Of a DNA stretch of 64,000 nucleotides, positions 1-12,200 are shown piece after piece (the stretch's first letter is position 1; every line of letters starts with the position of its first letter). The position numbers and the translations under genes were made by a program. Below the pieces are notes generated by a model that made no database searches, was not told the DNA's origin, and saw nothing but the letters and a program-made list of their open reading frames with translations. Location: assembly GCA_914767715.1 (NCBI GenBank), contig OU612066.1, positions 33,890,283 through 33,954,282 on the forward strand, written 5' to 3'. The stretch comes from Membranipora membranacea. Its lineage: Eukaryota > Bryozoa > Gymnolaemata > Cheilostomatida > Membraniporidae.

Positions 1-391
1 GAAAAAGCCAAATTTGTTGTGTTATAACTGGCAATATTCTATGTGATTGCATTCACTGCTGGCTTTCACAGTACTTCAAAAGAGAAGAACAGGTATGAAT
101 TTAGTCTGATTTGCAATAATTGAAGCTGGATGGGCAAAACTGTAGGTGTTTGATGTGTGATAAAATAGGGTTCAGAATCAACCATTTGTCAAAGGATCAA
201 ATAATAGCCTCACATGACGTTACCACCGACGCTACACTAATTGTGTATTCGGTGAAGAAAATGATGTTTACTTTCATCGCGATTCAATAAATTTAAGTGA
301 AGGCTCCACGCCTTAATATAAAGACTGGTCAAAGGTGAATTTATATAATTCTCATATCATATCACAGATTTTTCCACTTACTTTGGCATAA

Positions 392-1365
392 GTCCGTAAG
401 GGTTCACATACTCATTATTTTCTTGTTTCTATTATTTCACTACATCAATCCATTTTTTCATTATTAAATTGCTTCGTTTAGGGTTCTGTTTAATAGGGGA
501 GTCAAATGGACCTATTGTATAGACAAAAAAACTAATGATACGTGATCCGCTTGATGCTTTGCTTGTTTCGATTGGTTGAATAATGACAATGTCAAACGGA
601 CATTTCTTTATGCTTTTTAACATCTGATGATAATAATTAATCTGATATAATAATGGAATACTCAAATGAATAGATAACAGTGTGTAATAACACCAAGTTA
701 ATAATACAGCAAAATCGATAAGGAGGAAGTGATGAAAGAATGTAGTAATATATCAATGTCTTCAAGACAGATATTTTACTGAAATTGCCGCCTTTGCCTA
801 ACAATATAAAAAAAATTCCTAGCCTCGTGACAACTATTTTCCTAGGAGTGAAAAAGATGCAAATGAAATAAAGCAGCAACTCACAAACTCTAAAAAAAAG
901 AGCAAGGCAAAGTCTTGTCTAAATTCATCGTTTATATCCAGAAGTGAAACACACAGGGGAGGGGGATGATGGGTTATCCTCAGTGCAGTGAATAATAACA
1001 GTAGCAGACAACCACAAAAATTATATTTTGATATTTGATGCATAATGATGAACTATTTCTAGATTTGGATGTAACAATAAATATTAAATTTGAAAATTTC
1101 AATGATTTCAATTAAAAACTCTCTTCCACCATTTTGTTACAGTAACACAAATACCCATACTGTGAAAATAAATACATTATTGGAAAAAAATGATGTTTAT
1201 GTGTTTTGTAGTGTCAATCTTTATACATTAACAGTCATCTCAGTTACAAAATCATCTACAAAAACAATATTATTGCTCTCAATAACGAAAATTGAGCATT
1301 TTCTTTGAGATTATACACAAAACACAGCCTCTCAATTTAATTCAGGTTATTGCAGCCGTGGGGTA
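392..1365. repeat. Copy 1 of a duplicated block (uninterrupted copy)
   Basis: The block starting at the words GTCCGTAAGGGTTCACATAC recurs from about 9261. Order and wording are the same through the segments near 440-800, 890-970 and 1211-1365. Here the stretch around 885-910 is continuous, whereas the other copy is split by a LINE at this point. Copy 2 also lacks about 240 bases that correspond to 972-1210. No credible coding sequence is seen; the short open frames in it are AT-rich and differ between the copies. Confidence 0.8.
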
Positions 1366-1530
1366 GACTCAGCATAATCTCCTGTTTCTTGGGTTCAAAC
1401 AGTGATAAATCAACTCAAGATATGAATCTTCAGAACTATCAAGCTCTAATCTACACTTTGGTACCTGTCTCAGATCTGCCAGATAATGATTGATGGTTTG
1501 ATGTTCCGGGGGGGGGGGGGGGGGGGGGGA
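1340..1530 (+). repeat. Partial copy of the tRNA-Asn-associated dispersed repeat, ending in poly(G)
   Basis: The text from GCAGCCGTGGGGTAGACTC to GATGGTTTGATGTT matches one flank of the repeats at 7955-8285, 8300-8700 and 13675-14115. Shared words include CTCAAGATATGAATCTTCAG and GTCTCAGATCTG. This copy lacks the tRNA part. It runs into an uninterrupted run of about 22 G at 1508-1529. G runs also occur in the other copies, but next to the tRNA part. Confidence 0.7.
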
Positions 1531-3224
1531 ACACTGATAAAAAAAAACTAAAAATGACTTTGTGTCAAAGGGATTTTGTGACTAACTGTTGCGATTTTAA
1601 AATCAATTGTTCCGAAAACAGGAAAAAAATTCCAACTTAGATGTGCAACAGGTAAGTAAAAAGATGACAGCTGAGGCTAATTGCTCTGCCATAATGCGGT
1701 TCACTGGAATTTCCATATATATAACCTACACAACCGATAACCTGTACAAATCTTATTTCGATCATAAATATATGTTAATTATTTACAAATAAAACAGTTC
1801 ATTAAACTCTGGGCAGAATTGAAAATTTTGTCTGCTACTGTTGACCTCATTACGATTGGCACAATATCCGATAACTTCAGCATTACTTGAGAGGACGAGG
1901 TTGTCACTCTTGTTTGTACGTTACTAAAATTAGAACAATCAAATTCACTTATGAAGCTTCGGAAGATATCAAACTTAATTGTCTGATGCATAGGCTTTCA
2001 TGTATATATAAGATATCTACTTTGTTATTGCCAATCAACGTCAATGACAAATAAGACCATGCATAAATAAATAAAAACAAAAGAAGTCAGGTGTATTTAT
2101 TAAAGATATGGTTGTTTATAAATGATGTTCTATTTATGGAAGGGTGATTTCAGGCTTCCATAAATCATTGCATAGATGATTGTCATATTCCCTAACCTTT
2201 GCAATATATCTACAACCCAGAATATCAAGATGTATTTTTAGCTCTTTGAGCTTGAACAATGAAAATCCCTCTGCATATTCTTCCTCATTGGGATCATGAT
2301 TCTAGTGCAGCGGATGGTATGAAGTTCTGTCATTGGCGTACTTAAGTTGTGGTGTTGGTGGCAACAAGTCACCAATAAATACATTTCATAGTAGAGGTCC
2401 TAGTACTGTCTTGAGGGATACCTATATTTATTGGACTGAAGGTGAATTTTGTATTGCAAAACTTGAGACACAAGTTCTTAAAACTAGATGGATCTAACAT
2501 AGATTTCATAAAAGTCAACAAAGAAATATCTGGCGTTTCTTCATCAGATAATGAAACAAGAATCCTAATATGCTTGCCTCCTACTTAAGTTTTGATATGG
2601 TTACTTATTACAGGAGTCGCTTCTACCTAAAGATATGCAAACAAAATAAAAAGATTTAGATAGGAAAAAATGAACTATAGAAAACTTAAAACTTAAAGAA
2701 CTAAAGTTTTAAATACTAATTTTTTTAGAGAAGGACAACTTTTAATTTTCTTTGATAAGTGGAAGGGTTTTATCTTGGACTGCGCGTGTCCTTCCAAATT
2801 TAATTTACTTTGTTGATTTTGGCTCATCAAAAATTTTCATTAAAGTTGATGCTGAATCACAAATAATTTTTCTTTTCTTGATGAGCCCAACTCAGCTTCC
2901 TAAGCCTATGCTGCGAGTGCTGAAGAACTCAAAAGAACTCAAAATAAAAGAGGGCAACTCCAAGTATAGGGTCAAACTTGAGCTCAGAAAAGTGTCTATA
3001 CAGATCAAATGAAACGTATTTCAAATTCTCATTATCGAGCAAGGTCTAGAGCCTATTATTTTCCTCTTTACTATTTCGAATAGAGGCTTAAATTAGAGCT
3101 CAGAAAACTGTCTATATATGTGTATATATGTATATATTTGTTTTCTGCCTTTTATTATTATTTGCAAATTTATAGACTGAGCTTTTATGGCAATGCTATT
3201 CTCATTTTTGATTGATAAATTATT
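1531..3224. other. AT-rich stretch without recognisable gene
   Basis: Only short, low-complexity open frames occur. No splice-bounded exon, tRNA or repeat that I recognise is present. It contains a short TATATG-rich stretch near 3110-3140. Confidence 0.5.
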
Positions 3225-3415
3225 ACGGGATAAGCAACAAAACCGGCACACGGAAATGAGCACATCAATCCATCAAAAATTATCTGACAGATCTGAGAGA
3301 TGTTTCAAAGTGTTGGTAGGGGGTTGTTCATTCTGGAGATTCATATCTTGAGACAATTTATCACTGCTTTTGGACCAATGCGTCAGGAGATTATGCCGTG
3401 TCTCCCCCTGATATT
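3225..3415 (-). repeat. Inverted partial copy of the tRNA-Asn-associated repeat
   Basis: Read on the minus strand this matches the flank seen at 8095-8290 and 13915-14110. It includes words for GATATGAATCT, the ATCTGTCAGATAAT segment and the GTGCCGGTTTTGTTGCTTATCC end. The tRNA part is absent. The 145-residue open frame starting at 3300 begins inside this repeat, so it is not treated as a gene. Confidence 0.65.
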
Positions 3416-3837
3416 AGATTTATTGAATGAAAATCCTGAATGCTCAGATGAGTTTGCTAAGCCAAACACGATGGACCATGTGAATTATAAGCCAATGAAG
3501 TTGTGGTCTATGCTACATAGTGGGTCAATTATAGTAGACAATTCCTTGTTTTTCCTTCTTAGGTATTGTAATAGTTGTATAAATAGTGTTGTGCCAAGCA
3601 TGGAGTCGTTGTGGAGCAAGCAAAATAATATTCACAAAGTTCTACAACTCTCTTGGTGTAGTAACTATTGTGAAAAGAACAAATTTGCATGGAACAACAG
3701 TATTTTACATAATGATCCAATCTTGGATCAGAGTTGAGGGAACTGGCTTTGCTCAGTGCACCAGTTAATGAGAAATTCCATGGACCCTATTACTCTAGTA
3801 AATGATATCTTGGCAGCAGTTCCTTACAAAAGCTAAC

Positions 3838-3910
3838 AGGTCAAGACGGGTTTCGAACCCGTGACCTTCTGCGTGTTAAGCAGATGTGATAACCACTACA
3901 CCACTCGACC
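3838..3910 (-). tRNA. tRNA-Val (anticodon AAC)
   Basis: On the minus strand a full cloverleaf can be drawn. The acceptor arm GGTCGAG pairs with CTTGACC. The D-arm region is TGTAGTGGTTATCA. The anticodon stem TCTGC/GCAGA encloses the loop TTAACAC, which gives anticodon AAC. The T arm is built around GGGTTCGAACCC. The internal Pol III promoter boxes are therefore intact, and a run of four T follows about 6 bases beyond the 3' end as a terminator. There is no intron. The first acceptor bases differ from the usual animal tRNA-Val start (GTTTCCG), but the pairing holds. Confidence 0.88.
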
Positions 3911-4588
3911 TTGTTTGCATTGTTGGTCACGACCTTGATGGCGTTAAAGGTCACATTATGAAATTGTCTTATCATATTATTAAGAGCCTTGAAGGATTTT
4001 GGCATGTAGAGGTGATGAGAATCAAATACTGTATGCAGCAGCAATGAGTATAAACAGGTGGTATTTGGCAGCAGATTTTTATAGATAGGCCAAATTACTA
4101 TATCTTCTACATTTTAAATTTTGAGTTTGTCCTTTCTTAAGTTCAATAACATTTTACATTTAATTATACTCAGTTGTTTATTTATTGAGGTTTGCTAGAA
4201 CCATCAAATAAAGGAATTAAAAACATCTTTTGACCTTCAACACATTATCATATATACAGACAACAGACTTTAATAAAAACATACAGGTGTAGGGCAGTTC
4301 ATACTACAAAGTAAGAAAAACAATGAAACAAGTTCACAACATAACGTAGGATTGAATAGTAATGATTCATGAGATTGGTTCGATTTTGTTACAGTTTTTT
4401 GAAATAAATGTAAAAAACAAACTCAAGGAGGTTATTTAAATCCAAGACGGCATATTAGGTCAGATGGCAGTGCATGGCGCAATTGGTTTGCGTGCTTGTT
4501 AATCACTGCCCCATATTTGCGAGAAAATCCAAGAACCCTGCGTGTCTAGTATATAATATAACAGTAGCAGTTCCTTACAAAAGCTAGC

Positions 4589-4677
4589 AGGTCAAGACGG
4601 GTTTCGAACCCGTGACCTTCTGCGTGTAGATGTGATGTGATGCGATGCAGATGTGATAACCACTACACCACTCGACC
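4589..4677 (-). pseudogene. tRNA-Val pseudogene with expanded anticodon loop
   Basis: This is a duplicate of the tRNA-Val at 3838-3910, including the acceptor, D and T arms. It also shares about 150 bases of upstream sequence and the 3' neighbour TTCCTTACAAAAGCTA. The anticodon stem TCTGC/GCAGA is kept, but the 7-base loop is replaced by about 23 bases built from ATGTGATG/ATGCGATG repeats. The AAC anticodon is lost. A canonical intron would sit after position 37 and leave TTAACA intact, which is not the case, so I call it a pseudogene. Confidence 0.8.
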
Positions 4678-5268
4678 TTGCTTACTTTGAAGGTCACGGC
4701 CTTGATTGCATAAAAGGTCACTGTATGAAACTGCTTCATCATAGTTTAGACTCTTGAGGGATTTTTGCATGTTGAGTTGATGAGATTACTACTGTGAACC
4801 AGCAGTACTTTTTATACATGTATGGCATTTTGCAGAAATTCTTTATTTAATTTCTACTGTGGGCTATAACCCAAAGCACACTCACACTAGCAGTTTCTTT
4901 CCATTAGAAGGACTAAATCCTTAAAAATTATAATATTTCTACAATACTTAATCACTGTACTTAAAATCTGACAGTTCCTCAGATTCTAGATCTTTTTATA
5001 CTTCTTCTTTACCAACCTGAGTTCTGAATAAAACAAATCGAAAATAAATTTTCACAATTTTACTTCTATTAAAAAAACCTCACCATTGAACAGGATAAAA
5101 TGAAATAGCTTATATACAACATAAATTACATATAGTAGTAGGAACTTTTTATCCCTACATGTTGCAGGAGATGGTGTTTGGCGTCACATATCAGTAGTCG
5201 GAAATTTCAGCCTTTGCAAAAGCAACAGCCCACTCCTGGGTGTATCTGTTGTTTCCTTTTTCAAAACA

Positions 5269-5340
5269 TGCCATGACCAGGATTCGAACCTGGGTTTTCG
5301 CGGCCACAACGCGAAGTACTGACCACTATACTATCATGGC
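5269..5340 (-). tRNA. tRNA-His (anticodon GTG)
   Basis: The minus strand reads GCCATGA ... TCATGGC as a perfect acceptor stem with A as discriminator. The D region is TAGTATAGTGGTCAGTA. The anticodon stem TCGCG/CGCGA encloses the loop TTGTGGC with anticodon GTG. The T arm is CCAGG around TTCGAAT. The length is 72, with no intron. The G(-1) typical of histidine tRNAs would be added after transcription. A TTTT tract follows immediately beyond the 3' end. Confidence 0.93.
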
Positions 5341-7954
5341 TCAGATGCACTATAACAATTAAGGAAGAGATAAATCCAAATTACAGCGATCATTATCTCA
5401 AAGAGTATAATTACTATCATTATCAGATGATCTATAGAGATTTCACACCTACTTTTTGAGGTAAGTTGAGTAGCTGTGAGTGCAGGTTATCGTTTCTATG
5501 CAGCCAGTGACTTTTAGGTTCAGCAATTGAGTAATAGGGATTAGCTGGTGGCTAAGTCAATAGAGTGACAGGCCTCCAGTGTGCAAGTGTTGAAGTCCAC
5601 ACTACAGTTTGTTTTTTCCCTAAGGTTTGCTTCTACAAACTGGGGGAAAATATGCACAAATATTGCAGCCTTTTCCTTGAAAAAACCGTGATGTGGAAAG
5701 TGAGATGACATCTTTAACCAGCTTCTCCTTCTTTTCATCCTGAGAACTGGCGTATAATCAAATATCTTGAAATGATGACGAAAGATATGTACACATATTG
5801 TCTTATGATCCCCTTTATTTCTCCAAACCCCTTTACTTACCAGTTTTCAATAGTATTGATGCTGAATCAAAAATATATTTTCCTACAAAAGTTGTTTTTC
5901 AAGATAAGTTCAATTTCAGCTCCCTTATCCTACATGTCATGTGCTAAAGAGTACCCGATTTGAGAGAGAGCAACTCTTAGAACAGGTTCAAATATGAGCT
6001 CAAAAGCTGTCTATACAGAAAAAATGGAGCTTATCAAAAATTCTCAGCATGAAGCAAGTTTCGTATCCAGATATTTTCATCATTTCAGCGCCTCATCCCA
6101 GTTTTTAATTTTCTTTTGTTGTTTGTTTGGCCTATTGCACCGTTACCACAGAAGAAAAAAAGTTGAAACACATTTCTCGACTTGTTCAAAAAAAAAGAAA
6201 ATGAAGGGGATTCCCGTTAACTTTCTGTTAAATTTCAAAAACAGTTGTCCGGCTAACTTTCTGTTATGCTCCCCAAAAAAATCCCAAGAGAAGGTCGGGC
6301 ATGCATTACTATACACATTGATATATTCTTGTCTATATCAGATGGAACTTGACGCAATTAGGTTAAAGATATCACTGTCTTTGCAGTATGATACCTGAAA
6401 ATAATATCAAAAGGGAATAAACGTGTCAATAATTAGAATGTAAATAAGCTACCAGGTAAAAGAAAAATATTTCGGCAACCCTGATCAATTTATTTTTCCA
6501 TACAGAAGGATGCCACTATTTTTATGATGCTTTACAACACTCTCCGATCTTCATGCATAGATTATAGACAAGTTCTTCCAAGCTAATGCAATTTCAGGTT
6601 GAGTAGGATTTTAAAAGTACAACTAAATATATGTTTTTTATATGTATATATCTATTTGCGCATTTTATCATTTTTTGCTCATTATTTCTAGAATGAGATT
6701 TTATGACTTGTTTTAATGCCTTGATTTGTCAGTCCATGGTATCTTGCACAATCGTCACACAAGAGACTTCTCCCTGTTCAATGAAATTTGTTCTACTATC
6801 AACAACGTGGTGTTCTGATTGTCAATACTAACTTGCTCAACAAATTGTCCTTTGCTTTAGTTTGTTTTTGCAATCCAGTCAGCCAAGAAAAATTAGATTT
6901 GGATTATTGGAAAAAAAATTAAAACAAAAAAGGACAAAAGCAAGCTTGTGATATAATTAGGAATCAAACACTGAAGCTAATTGTTTATTTTATAATATGT
7001 ATCCAAGCGCAAAAAATATTGCATCAAGCATTTTAACCGCGTGGATCACATACCATTAGAAGGCACAATAATAGCATCAACTCTATTCGTGATTAATTTC
7101 AACGACCTTTTGAAGTTTCCTTTATTTGCATGTGTTTTGCTGTATAAAGATGAAGCTGTCTTCATCATGATCGAAACACAAACACTTTAGAAATCCAAGC
7201 ATAACATAGAAATGACAAAAAAACCTCATTTTCATTTTACATCATTTCATTTTTTGCTACAATATAAGTTGAATTCATGTTTACTACAATCTATTACCAA
7301 ACTATACCCTAAATGAGTTATTTTTACTTCGAAAAAGGTTGATAGCTAATAGCCAAAACATCCCTTATCACCTGGTACCAATTAATGAATAATCAAGATT
7401 GTTACACCTTTTACCCTTATCAGTGCTCCACATATTTTACAGGCATTATTGGACATCAAATGATAAACAAGACATGTCCAACACTTTTGGAAGATCATTT
7501 TAATTTGTTGATCAATTTTATTCTGAGAGAGATATCATTAAACTACATCCAACTTCAAATAATGCTTTCAATAATATTTTAGCAGCTACTTTTAGCAATA
7601 TACCATTTAATATGTGTTCGATCATCCGGCATAAATCATTCAAACCTAAGTTTTCTGACGACCTTTTTCTTCATTTCAAATGAATTTTTTTTTCATTTTA
7701 GATGGCTGATTTTGAACAACATTTTAATCGAATGGGTGTTATGCCAAAAAATTAAAAAAATTTTAAATAACTCTTAATAATCCAATTTAAAAAAATTAAA
7801 TAATCAAAAAGATGAAAATGATGAGGATCTGAAGCTTTACTTCATGAAGTTAAAATTATGAGTTTCATAAGATGTGCAGAGCCAAATCGAGAAAAATGGC
7901 ATTTGTATGTGATAATTCTGACATCAGTATGATTCTGGCCGTCTCCTGTTAGTT
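5341..7954. other. Gene-free stretch with one possible decayed SINE head
   Basis: No convincing exon is seen. At about 5540-5600 (plus strand) the text GGTGGCTAAGTCAATAGAGTG followed by GCCTCCAGTG and TTGAAGTCC resembles a degenerate tRNA-derived SINE head (A-box-like, then B-box-like). The match is weak. The remainder is AT-rich and carries only short, repetitive open frames. Confidence 0.4.
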
Positions 7955-8285
7955 GACTTATAATGACCGAAGGTCTAAGGTACAAGTAATTTTGTTGATG
8001 ATGATATGAGTGCTTGGTTTTGGGGGGGGGGAGGCTTGAACCATCAACCTTTCGAACGCGCAAGCTGATTGCGCCACAAAGACCTGATTGGTGAAAACCT
8101 TCTCTTATTTTTGGACCCCAGGGGGAGAGATCGGCATAATCTCTTGTTTCAGGTGTCCTAAAGTGATAAATTGCCTCAAGATATGAATCTTCAGAATTAT
8201 CAAACTCCAACCTCCTCTATGATATCTGTCTCAGATCTGTAAGATAATAATTTATGGTTTGATGTGCTCATTTCTGTGTGCCGAT
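7955..8285 (-). repeat. Dispersed repeat containing a tRNA-Asn remnant
   Basis: This copy shares both flanks with 8300-8700 and 13675-14115. The tRNA part (about 8030-8083, minus strand) keeps GTCTTTGTGGCGCAATC and the T-arm-like GGTTGATGGTTCAAGCC. It has lost 11 bases covering the anticodon loop, and the 3' acceptor strand has been overrun by a G10 run. It cannot make a tRNA. Confidence 0.75.
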
Positions 8286-8299
8286 TTTGTTGCTAGATC

Positions 8300-8700
8300 A
8301 GGCATACAAAGTATGGCACCATACCAGATTGCTTACATCATTATCCTCTATATTTTGGGTGCAAGTATTTTTGTTGATGGGGCTTGGTTTGAAGAAGGGA
8401 TGGGGGGGGGGGGGGTGCAGTTAAGATAAGAAAACAATCGTCCTCGGGTGGGCTTGAACCACCAACCTTTCGATGATTGCGCCACAAAGACCTGGTTGGG
8501 ATGTCAAATTCTCGTATTTTTCGCTGTCAGGTGGAGACCCAGTGTAATCTCTTGTTTCAGGGGTGCAAACAGTGTTAAATTGCCTCAAGATATGAATCTT
8601 CAGAATTATTAACCTCAGACCTATACTTTGATACCTGTCTCAGATCTGTCAGATGATAATTGATGGTTTGATGTGACCATGAGCCGGTTTTGTTGCTAAT
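8300..8700 (-). repeat. Dispersed repeat containing a second tRNA-Asn remnant
   Basis: This tandem neighbour of the copy at 7955 begins with the GCATACAAAGTATGGCACC module and has a G run at about 8401-8415. The tRNA part (8439-8491, minus strand) keeps both acceptor strands and the T arm GGTGGTTCAAGCC. A deletion removes the D-arm end and the whole anticodon arm. Confidence 0.75.
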
Positions 8701-9260
8701 CCCAGCAATTATAAATCACTCAAAGATTACGCTGATAAAAAACAAATGTCCTTTTTTTGTTTTGAAATGTGATGGGCCTTCTGCTGCAATATTATTAAGC
8801 TGATAAACATGGGAATTAGAGACACAGAGCTAATACTAAAGATCATTTAGAAATAAGTCTGGTTGATTTCAGATATGTGAAGGTTGGTTCACATACCTGG
8901 CCAACCCAAGAGTTAATTACAAAGAGCTGAAGTTGATTAGGACTTTACGAGAAGGAGCAGACAATTGAATTAATCAATTTGAATTAAGGACTGCCAATTT
9001 AGGCATAGATTTTAAGTTTTCTTATTGAAACAAAATGCTCTGAAGTATTTTATCTGGTATGCACTGCAACAGTTATTCCTCTATAAAAATACCCTTGGTC
9101 ACAAGTTGGTCCCCAAACTGCCAAACAACGGCTAGCAATGACTCACACTGTCAAAAAAGTGATACGTCCTGTCCTTCCTTGCATCTTTATTTCCATAATT
9201 GGATTTCTAGGACAGGTTATCCCAACACCTCATTGTCTAAACAGAGTGATTGAAACTCAA

Positions 9261-12200
9261 GTTCGTAAGGGTTCACATACTCATTTTCTTCTTGATTTTA
9301 TTACTTCATTACATTGACCCATTTTTTCATTATTAAATTGCTTCGTTTAGGGTTCTGTTTAATAGGGGAGTCAAATGGACCTATTGTATAGACAAAACAA
9401 CTAATGATACGTGATCCGCTTGATGCCTTGCTTGTTTCGATTGGTTAAATAAAAGCAATGTCAAACGGACATTTATTTATGCTTTTTGACATCTATGGAT
9501 ATTATTTAATTTAATATAATAATGGAATACTCAAATGATAAAATGACAGTGCGCAATAACACCTAGTAAATTATACAGCAAAATCGATAGGGATGAAGTG
9601 ATGAAAGAATGTGGTAATATATCAACGTCTTCAAGACAGATATTTTACTGAAATTGCCGCCTTTGCCTAACAATATAAAATAAAATTCCTAGCCTCATGA
9701 CAACTGTTGAAAAAAAAACAGTAACTCACAAACTCTAAGAAAAGAGTTAGTTGTGCCTTCATAGAGTGAGGATGCACACTACATGGGCTCTGCTGTTTTT
9801 TCGCATTTTAAGCTATTTATACCAGTTAGATTACACTGATATTCTACCAGCAGCAATGTCACCTGAAGATCTACCTGAAAATACATTCATCAGGTATGAT
9901 CGATCGATATTACTGGACATAAGAGACGTTTTATATCAATCTGATATTAGAACAAAGTCAATCGTATACGGATAGCTCCGCCTACAATCAATACTACGAC
10001 ACTTATTGAATGCCCGGAGCTTATGAGAAAGCATACTCGTCGCTCATCGAGAAAGCCAAAGATAAGGACTATTATCTCTCCTTATGTGCCTACAAAAACT
10101 GAAAGCCAGATGATTACTTCTAATTATAGTAACCTCCTACAAGTGCATCCTGTGATTGACACTGCTAATAACAACAAACCCAATGAGCTGCATGCTCCAT
10201 CAGTATACTATACTAACTGTCGATCTCTAAATGACGCTAAGTATGGCGATCTACAGTTATATATTGTGACCAAACATGAGCCAGATGTAGTATGCCTCAC
10301 TGAAACTTGGTTTACCACTGCCCGTGAGAAAAACTCCCAGATTCCCGGATACACGTTATATACATCGAATAGGAAAGGCCGCACAGGTGGCGGTGTTGCT
10401 ATCTATCTCCGATCGTGTATCAATGGGAAAGTAGTAGAACGGTACACATCACCTACATTCTCTGCTATATGGGTGCGCATGTCTCACCCCACAATGCCAT
10501 CCATGACTATCGACTGTATCTATCATCCGCCTGATGATAAGGTCAGTATAAACCTGAAATATATCGAAGACACCCTCAGTAAATTGGCTGCCAAAGATAA
10601 ATGTAAATTTCTATTAGTTGGTGATTTTAACAGAATGCCTCTGGATGGTCTATGCGATAAATTTAGTTTCAACAAATATGTAGATTTTTTCACTCGAGGC
10701 GATGCCATCCTAGACCAGATTTGATCAGGTATTGATCAATATACGATGTCAGTTGAGCTTCCTCCATTAGTTGGCAATGATGACGATCACTGTGCCATTT
10801 TTTTAGGAAATACCACTGTAAAGAAATGTGTTTATACTTTTGTTACTAAGCGTGTGATAAGCCCAGCTAGCCGAGAGCGTGTCTTGTTAGATCTTGCACT
10901 TCAAGACTGGTCATCTGTCCTCTGTGCGCCCTGTGTGGATACAAAGACCGAGACGCTCAATGAATTAGTGAGCTCAATATTAGACGAACACTGTCCCATC
11001 AAGAGTGTAAAAACTAGAGCGGACAAGCCGAACTACATAACCCCGACATTACGTAAAGTAATGAATGCAAAAGACTGCGCTTATGATACCAACCACAAAG
11101 CATGGAAATTCTTCAGCCAGCTATCTAAGAAACTACTACGCAAACGCAAAAGAGACTATGTCAACAATAAACTGAATCAGGCCACAACAAACAAAGCCTG
11201 GTGGAAGTCTCTGAAAGCTGTCGAAGGTCGAATTCCCGATGAAGTCAGCAGTCACCAACCTAATCAATGATGAATGGATGAACACTGGTCAGCTAGTAGA
11301 ACTGCTAAATGATCATTTCATCAATGTTGGTGGAGAACGAGATCTGACAGCAGCGCCTACCGTTGTACCTCATAAATTGGAACCAGTGAGTATAGGCCAA
11401 GTCAAATCTATGTTGAAAAATGTCAATCCAAACAAGTCCACTAACTGTGAGGATTGGCCAGCATGGATCACTAAAGCAGCCTGTGAAGACTTATGTGTAC
11501 CTGTGACAGACATATTATATAACTGCATGCTAGCTACCAACACATATCCTAATGTATGGAAAACAGCTGAGATTCGCCCCCTAAAGAAGACAAAAAACAC
11601 TGAAAAACCTAGTGACTACCGTCCCATATCCTTACTTCACCACCTGGGTAAAATAGCAGAGGAAGTCATCCTTCAGCGTTTGCAATCTTCATTAGGTGAT
11701 AAGCTAGATAAGAACCAGTACGCCTACCAGCGAAATCTCAGCACCACTGATGCGCTTCTAGATGTTATCCATAACTGGTGCCTTGAACTGGATGACCTGA
11801 AGACCAGTCATGTTTCCAGTGCCTTTGTAGACATGTCAAAGGCATTTGACAAAATGGATCCGAACATTCTTATGAATAAGCTCAAGTGTCTTCGTGTGGA
11901 AGACGGACTGATAGCCCTGATAGATAACTTTCTTACCAATCGTAAATGCTGTGTCAAGCTGAAAGAGAAATCTAAATACAGAGCCATAACCATGGGTGCC
12001 CCTCAAGGTACCAAACTAGGTCCATGGCTATGGTTGGTCTACGTCAACGACCTCTCAGCCAGTTGCAGTATTATGAAATACGCCGATGATGTGACACTTT
12101 ACGCCCCATTCATGAAAAAGACCTCAAACGCGGAGAACATCCAAGTCTCTCTTGACGAAGTCAACCAATGGGCACAGGACAATAACATGCTGATCAATGC

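Noticed and set aside
1779-1991. 70-residue minus-strand open frame with Thr/Ser-rich middle
   Set aside because: Vaguely transposase-like, but no motif could be named.
3300-3737. 145-residue open frame, one of the longest near the left end
   Set aside because: Its first third lies in an inverted copy of the dispersed repeat; there are no family features or splice context.
8024-8034. G runs near 1508, 8024, 8401 and 13781 as possible G-quadruplex signals
   Set aside because: They are homopolymer parts of one dispersed repeat, and their length varies by copy; assembly error in such runs is likely.
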